9,056 bases of DNA from Alphaproteobacteria bacterium (GTDB lineage: Bacteria > Pseudomonadota > Alphaproteobacteria > Reyranellales > Reyranellaceae). The stretch spans positions 1 to 9,056 of the forward strand of contig JABCYT010000095.1 in the NCBI GenBank assembly GCA_013290035.1, read 5' to 3'. The position numbers were made by a program, and so were the translations under genes. Under the pieces are notes generated by a model that saw only the letters and a list, made by a program, of their open reading frames with translations, made no database searches and was not told the DNA's origin. Below, piece by piece: positions 5,865 through 9,056 of the stretch; positions within the stretch are counted from its first letter, which is position 1; every line of letters begins with the position of its first letter.

Positions 5865-6968
5865 TCAACCTTTGTTGGGCACCAGCACGATGGCCCGGCC
5901 TTCGCCGACCATGCGGCCGGCCCAGTCGGCGGCCTGGGCGTTGCTGCCGAAGAACACGTCGCCGCGCGCCGGACCCTGGATGGCGGCCCCGCTGTCCTGG
6001 GCGATGGTGAGACGGCGGTAGGGTTCGGTGACGCCCGGCTTGCGCGCCACGGGCCGCACGGTGTCGATCCAGATCGGCGTGCCGTAGGGCGTCAGCGTGA
6101 GGTCGACCGCGAGGCTGCGCTGCGCCGTGAGCGTCACGCCCTCTGAGCCGCTGGCGCTCTGGCTCTTGGTGTCCTTGAAGAAGATATAGCGCTCGTTCTT
6201 GCGCATCACGTCGCGCGCCTGTTGCGGATTGCGCTTCAGCCAATCACGGATGGCGGGCCAGGTGACGGCGTCCTTCTGCAAGACGCCCATCTCGACCAGC
6301 ACGTTGCCGATCGCCGTATAGGGCCGGTTGTTGGAGCCGTCGAAACCGAGGCTGAGGACGCCGCCTTCGGCGAGATGGACGCGGCCGCTGCCCTGCACCT
6401 GGACCTCGTACAGGGCGACGGGATCCTGCACCCAGGCGATCTCCAGCCCCTTGCCCTTGAGCACGCCCTGCTCGATCTCGGCGCGCGTGTAGTAGGGCTT
6501 GTCGGTGAGGTCGGGCGGCCTGCGATAGACCGGCACCGTGAAAATGCGCGACGGCACGCGGCTGCCGCGCATCTCGGGCTCGAAATAGCCGGTGAACTTG
6601 CCCGGCGCCTGGACCACCAGCGGCCGGAAATTCTCCTCGAAGAAGGCCCGTGCGGCGCGATCGTCGTTGGTCTTTACCGTGCCGGCTGAATCGCAGATCT
6701 GCTTCCATTCCGCCGGCGCGACGGTCTTGGTGCCGCCATCGGTCGTGATCTTGGTGTCGGGCCCGGCGGTCAGTTTGGGGCACGAACGACGGAACGCGGC
6801 AAGGGCTTCGCTCTGCTTGTCTTCGCCCCATCCGGCAATCTCGCTGAACGCGATCGGCGCCATCGCCACACGCGGTTCGGTCGGCCCGCCCATGCCGCCG
6901 GCGCAGGCAGCCAGAAGGCCGGCGGCGGCCATCCAAGCCGCGCCGCCGGACAGGACGGTCCAGCGCAT
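5865..6968 (-). CDS. mltA: MltA, membrane-bound lytic murein transglycosylase A
   Basis: A 367-residue outer-membrane lipoprotein that cleaves the MurNAc-GlcNAc bond of peptidoglycan to leave 1,6-anhydro ends. The N-terminus is a lipoprotein signal with lipobox LAAC (lipidated Cys22). Family features run in order: FFEENFRPLVV (109-119), GKFTGYFEPEMRGSR (123-137), an MltA beta-barrel region including YEVQVQGSGRVHL (187-199), and the C-terminal 3D domain with AVDLTLTPYGTPIWID (287-302) and AQDSGAAIQGPARGDVFFG (323-341). The 3D domain carries conserved aspartates D325 and D337; by comparison with E. coli MltA (catalytic Asp308), D337 in GDVFFG is the likely acid, though I align from memory. Length and domain order are normal. 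The gene is second in an operon with the Tim44-like gene, 18 bases downstream of it, and is translated from a strong Shine-Dalgarno that overlaps the upstream stop. Confidence 0.96.
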   Translation of the reverse strand: MRWTVLSGGAAWMAAAGLLAACAGGMGGPTEPRVAMAPIAFSEIAGWGEDKQSEALAAFRRSCPKLTAGPDTKITTDGGTKTVAPAEWKQICDSAGTVKTNDDRAARAFFEENFRPLVVQAPGKFTGYFEPEMRGSRVPSRIFTVPVYRRPPDLTDKPYYTRAEIEQGVLKGKGLEIAWVQDPVALYEVQVQGSGRVHLAEGGVLSLGFDGSNNRPYTAIGNVLVEMGVLQKDAVTWPAIRDWLKRNPQQARDVMRKNERYIFFKDTKSQSASGSEGVTLTAQRSLAVDLTLTPYGTPIWIDTVRPVARKPGVTEPYRRLTIAQDSGAAIQGPARGDVFFGSNAQAADWAGRMVGEGRAIVLVPNKG

Positions 6969-6979
6969 ATTCGAAAGAG

Positions 6980-6989
6980 CCTCCCCTTA
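6980..6989 (-). promoter_or_regulatory. mltA ribosome-binding site overlapping the tim44-like stop codon
   Basis: On the minus strand the bases TAAGGGGAGG (6989-6980) contain both the TAA stop of the upstream gene and the AAGGGGAGG Shine-Dalgarno of mltA, 11 bases before its ATG. This ties mltA initiation to termination of the upstream gene. Confidence 0.8.
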
Positions 6990-7727
6990 GCCTTCGCTTT
7001 CAGTCTTTATCAGCAGCCAGTTGGGATCGCTTGACTTGGTGTCGCGACGGAACGTCCAGAGATCGATGACCTTCTGCACTTCGTTGGGATTGCCGTCGAC
7101 GATCTGGCCTTCGGCATTGCGCAGAACGTTGATCTGCTCGCTGACGAAGCGGACGGTGACCACCGCTTCGCTGCCCTGCAGGCTGGCGGCGGCGATGTCG
7201 GACGCCTCGAAGCCGATCAGCGTGGTCTCGGCCTTTTCCTTGCGCTCGGCGCGGCCGCGGATGGCGGCCTCGAAGCTCGCATAGGTCGGCGGGTCGAGCA
7301 GCGGCCGCAGCGACGCGGTGTCGTCCTTGGCGAACGCCTCGACGATGGTCGTGAAGGCCGCCCGTGCGCCGGCCGTGAAGCCGATCGGTTCGAAGGCCGG
7401 GTCGGCGCCGCGAATGGCGGCAACGCCGGCCGTGGCAGTCGGCAGGACCGTGGCGCGAATGCCGCCCGGACCGGTCGTCGAGAGCGACGGCCGCGGCGCG
7501 GGCGCACTGCTGGTCGGCAGCGGCACGACATTGTCGTTGCCGGACGGGCCCGCGGAAGGCGCATCGCCCAGCCGCGGCGACGCCGTCGGCGGCGGCGCGG
7601 GTGGCGTGAAGGGATCGCGCGCCGGCGGGCGCTCGTTGCCGGTGCGCTTGCCGAGCACGGAGCGCAGCCGCAGGATCAGAAAGACCGCGACCAGCCCGAT
7701 GAGGATGATGTCGTAGTTGTTACCCAC
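6987..7727 (-). CDS. Tim44/TimA-like membrane-anchored protein
   Basis: A 246-residue protein of the bacterial Tim44-like family, related to the mitochondrial import motor subunit Tim44 and found next to mltA in many Alphaproteobacteria. Residues 5-21 (DIILIGLVAVFLILRLR) are a single N-terminal membrane anchor. A Pro/Ala/Ser-rich disordered linker follows (about 34-100), then the Tim44-like domain (about 101-243), ending in the family motif VIDLWTFRRDTKSSDPNW (220-237). The start is GTG 7727, giving MGNNYDIILIG, which matches how family members begin, with GCGGAG 7 bases upstream. A longer reading to 7817 adds 30 unlikely residues and no better ribosome-binding site. The exact role in bacteria is unsettled; inner-membrane or envelope protein biogenesis is the usual suggestion. 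It heads an operon with mltA. Confidence 0.92.
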   Translation of the reverse strand: MGNNYDIILIGLVAVFLILRLRSVLGKRTGNERPPARDPFTPPAPPPTASPRLGDAPSAGPSGNDNVVPLPTSSAPAPRPSLSTTGPGGIRATVLPTATAGVAAIRGADPAFEPIGFTAGARAAFTTIVEAFAKDDTASLRPLLDPPTYASFEAAIRGRAERKEKAETTLIGFEASDIAAASLQGSEAVVTVRFVSEQINVLRNAEGQIVDGNPNEVQKVIDLWTFRRDTKSSDPNWLLIKTESEG

Positions 7728-7734
7728 GATGGCG

Positions 7735-7740
7735 CTCCGC
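7735..7740 (-). promoter_or_regulatory. Ribosome-binding site fixing the GTG start of the Tim44-like gene
   Basis: GCGGAG on the minus strand (7740-7735) lies 7 bases before GTG 7727. It supports this non-ATG start over the longer reading from 7817. Confidence 0.6.
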
Positions 7741-7763
7741 CAACCCGTTCCCAACTCGCGGAT

Positions 7764-7792
7764 TACATAGGCCCCGAATGGGGAAAGGGCAA
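7764..7792 (-). promoter_or_regulatory. Candidate sigma-70-like promoter for the Tim44-like/mltA operon
   Basis: Read on the minus strand, TTGCCC (7792-7787) and TATGTA (7769-7764) are separated by exactly 17 bases and lie about 37 bases above the GTG start. The matches to TTGACA and TATAAT are partial (four and three of six), and TGTAAT (7767-7762) is an alternative -10 with 19-base spacing. The 110-base gap after the cyclase gene makes a promoter here reasonable, but read-through from the cyclase cannot be excluded. Confidence 0.3.
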
Positions 7793-7837
7793 GGCAACGG
7801 CACGGCGGCAGGCCCATCCGCCGTCTCGCTGCCCATT

Positions 7838-9056
7838 CTAGGCCAGGACCACAATATCGACCAAATCGGCGACGCCCGCCACCTTTCGGCCGGGCCGTCG
7901 CTCGCGCACCGCGGGGGCCGCGTAACCTTGCTGCTCGGCTTTGCCATAGGTGCCGCTATCGACCAGGGCCCGGGTCTTTTCGTCCTTGTTGTGCTTTTCA
8001 AGCTTCGCCGCGAAGTTGACCGCGTCGCCGATGACCGTGAATTCCAGCCTCTCGCCGTCGCCGACGGCGCCGAACACGACGCGACCCGATGCCGCCGCCA
8101 GACCGATCGACAAGGGCGCCAGGCCGGCCGCGCGGCGTTCGGCGGCCCACCGATCGGCCGCCTCGATCACTGCATCGGCCGCGCGCAAAGCGTCGGCCGC
8201 CGCGGTCGGCGAGGGCGCCACCGCGCCGAACGAGGCCAGGATGCCGTCGCCCAGGAATTTGTCGATGCTGCCGCCGTTGCTCACGATCAGCGGGCAGACG
8301 CGGCCCTGGTAGTCCTGCAGGAGCTTCATGACATCGTCCGGCTGAAGCTCGGTCGAGAGCCGGGTGAAGCCGCGCAGGTCGACGGTGAGGATCGCCACGT
8401 CGCGCAACTCGCCTTCGCCCGCCTTGATCGACGTCGCGGCACCGCGGATGCGGGCGGCGACGCCGGGGTCGAAGAAACGCGACAGGTCGCGCGCCGCCGC
8501 CCCTTCGGTCACCGACTGCACCAGCAGGTGGCGCGCGCGCGAGATGGCCAATGCCAGCACCGCCGTCGTCAGCAGGATGGCGATGATCTTGTCGACCTCG
8601 GCGCCGACCAGCAGTGCATTCGAGGTCATGTACTCGACAAAATTGTGGGTTTGGTTGGGCGGCCCGCCCCGCCCCGAGGCAACGTAGTAGGTGAGACCGG
8701 CCCAGCCGACGGCGGCCGCCACGCCGGTGAAGGCGACGAGGCGCGCCTCGAAGCGCAGCGCGCGCAGGGCGATGAACAGGAAGACGTAGAGCAGCGTTGG
8801 AACCTTCAGGTAGAAGGCCGCCGTCTGGGCGTACTTAAGGTGAAAGGAAAAGATCAGGGCCATCAGCAGGGCGATGTCGGCGATCACCGACAGGTAGAGC
8901 ATCCAGGGCCGGAGCAGGCGCAGATAGGCTAACGCCAGCCGCACGAGGCAGATCGCCCCGTAAAGCAGCAGCCACGTGCCTTCGAGCGAGTACTCTTCCT
9001 GGATCACGCCCTCGGCCATGCTGGTGCCCTCGTAGACGAGGCCTACCAGGACGGTG
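7838..9056 (-). CDS. Membrane-bound class III adenylate/guanylate cyclase, probably 5' partial
   Basis: An integral-membrane nucleotidyl cyclase making a cyclic nucleotide (most likely cAMP) from NTP. From ATG 9019 it has 393 residues. Hydrophobic segments at about 16-33, 41-59, 73-88, 95-113 and 145-160 form the membrane part, followed by a linker (DLSRFFDPGVAARI, 178-191) and a cytoplasmic class III catalytic domain (about 205-365). Metal-binding Asp214 lies in TVDLRGFT and Asp258 in DKFLGDGILASFG; base-recognition Lys254 and Thr328 (in EFTVIGDAVN) favour ATP; Asn335 is the transition-state Asn. The position normally held by the transition-state Arg is Lys339 (VNFAAKLE). The frame stays open above ATG 9019 to the window edge, and the upstream residues (TVLVGLVYEGTS) look like the end of another membrane helix. 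The true start is therefore probably outside the window, although GAGGG 7 bases before ATG 9019 keeps that start possible. Confidence 0.92.
   Translation of the reverse strand, partial: TVLVGLVYEGTSMAEGVIQEEYSLEGTWLLLYGAICLVRLALAYLRLLRPWMLYLSVIADIALLMALIFSFHLKYAQTAAFYLKVPTLLYVFLFIALRALRFEARLVAFTGVAAAVGWAGLTYYVASGRGGPPNQTHNFVEYMTSNALLVGAEVDKIIAILLTTAVLALAISRARHLLVQSVTEGAAARDLSRFFDPGVAARIRGAATSIKAGEGELRDVAILTVDLRGFTRLSTELQPDDVMKLLQDYQGRVCPLIVSNGGSIDKFLGDGILASFGAVAPSPTAAADALRAADAVIEAADRWAAERRAAGLAPLSIGLAAASGRVVFGAVGDGERLEFTVIGDAVNFAAKLEKHNKDEKTRALVDSGTYGKAEQQGYAAPAVRERRPGRKVAGVADLVDIVVLA

Noticed and set aside
7802..7824. Inverted repeat ACGGCGG/CCGCCGT after the cyclase stop as a terminator
   Set aside because: The stem is only 7 bp with a 9-base loop and no T-run on the minus strand; not enough to call a terminator.
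7778..8932. A 384-codon open frame on the plus strand, antisense to the cyclase
   Set aside because: It is the mirror image of the cyclase coding sequence, with Arg/Gln/Gly/His-rich low-complexity composition. The cyclase frame has catalytic motifs and membrane helices.

Overview
The window is GC-rich (about 65%), densely coding DNA of alphaproteobacterial type. The strongest taxonomic clue is the pair of a membrane-anchored Tim44/TimA-like protein followed directly by the lytic transglycosylase MltA, an arrangement typical of Alphaproteobacteria. The 16-stranded-type porin at the left edge would suit a Rhodospirillales/Hyphomicrobiales-like organism; any finer placement is a guess. No RNA gene, insertion sequence, CRISPR array, prophage or plasmid feature was seen, and no gene-free stretch exceeds about 300 bases.

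Layout, left to right. (1) 2-1105, plus: C-terminal part of an outer-membrane porin, followed by a strong intrinsic terminator. (2) 1213-4890, minus: a tightly coupled four-gene run, transcribed right to left, of lutA, lutB, lutC and a class I SAM-dependent methyltransferase. Each junction is a stop/start overlap (TGATG, ATGA, ATGA). LutABC is the iron-sulfur L-lactate oxidation system (lactate to pyruvate); the methyltransferase as its last cistron is the odd member. (3) About 4891-5102: a roughly 210 bp divergent control region. (4) 5103-5864, plus: a secreted protein of unknown function with a clear signal peptide. Its stop codon abuts the stop codon of the convergent mltA with no base between. 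(5) 5865-7727, minus: the Tim44-like gene and mltA, an envelope operon, with the mltA ribosome-binding site built over the upstream stop codon. (6) 7838-9056, minus: a membrane-bound class III adenylate/guanylate cyclase running to the right edge and probably continuing beyond it.

The genes fall into ordinary functional groups: envelope (porin, MltA, Tim44-like, secreted unknown), carbon use (LutABC) and cyclic-nucleotide signalling. I do not see a convincing undescribed multi-gene system. The points most worth a second look are the methyltransferase translationally coupled to lutC, the secreted unknown sitting where the alphaproteobacterial mltA operon often continues, and the Lys in place of the usual transition-state Arg in the cyclase.
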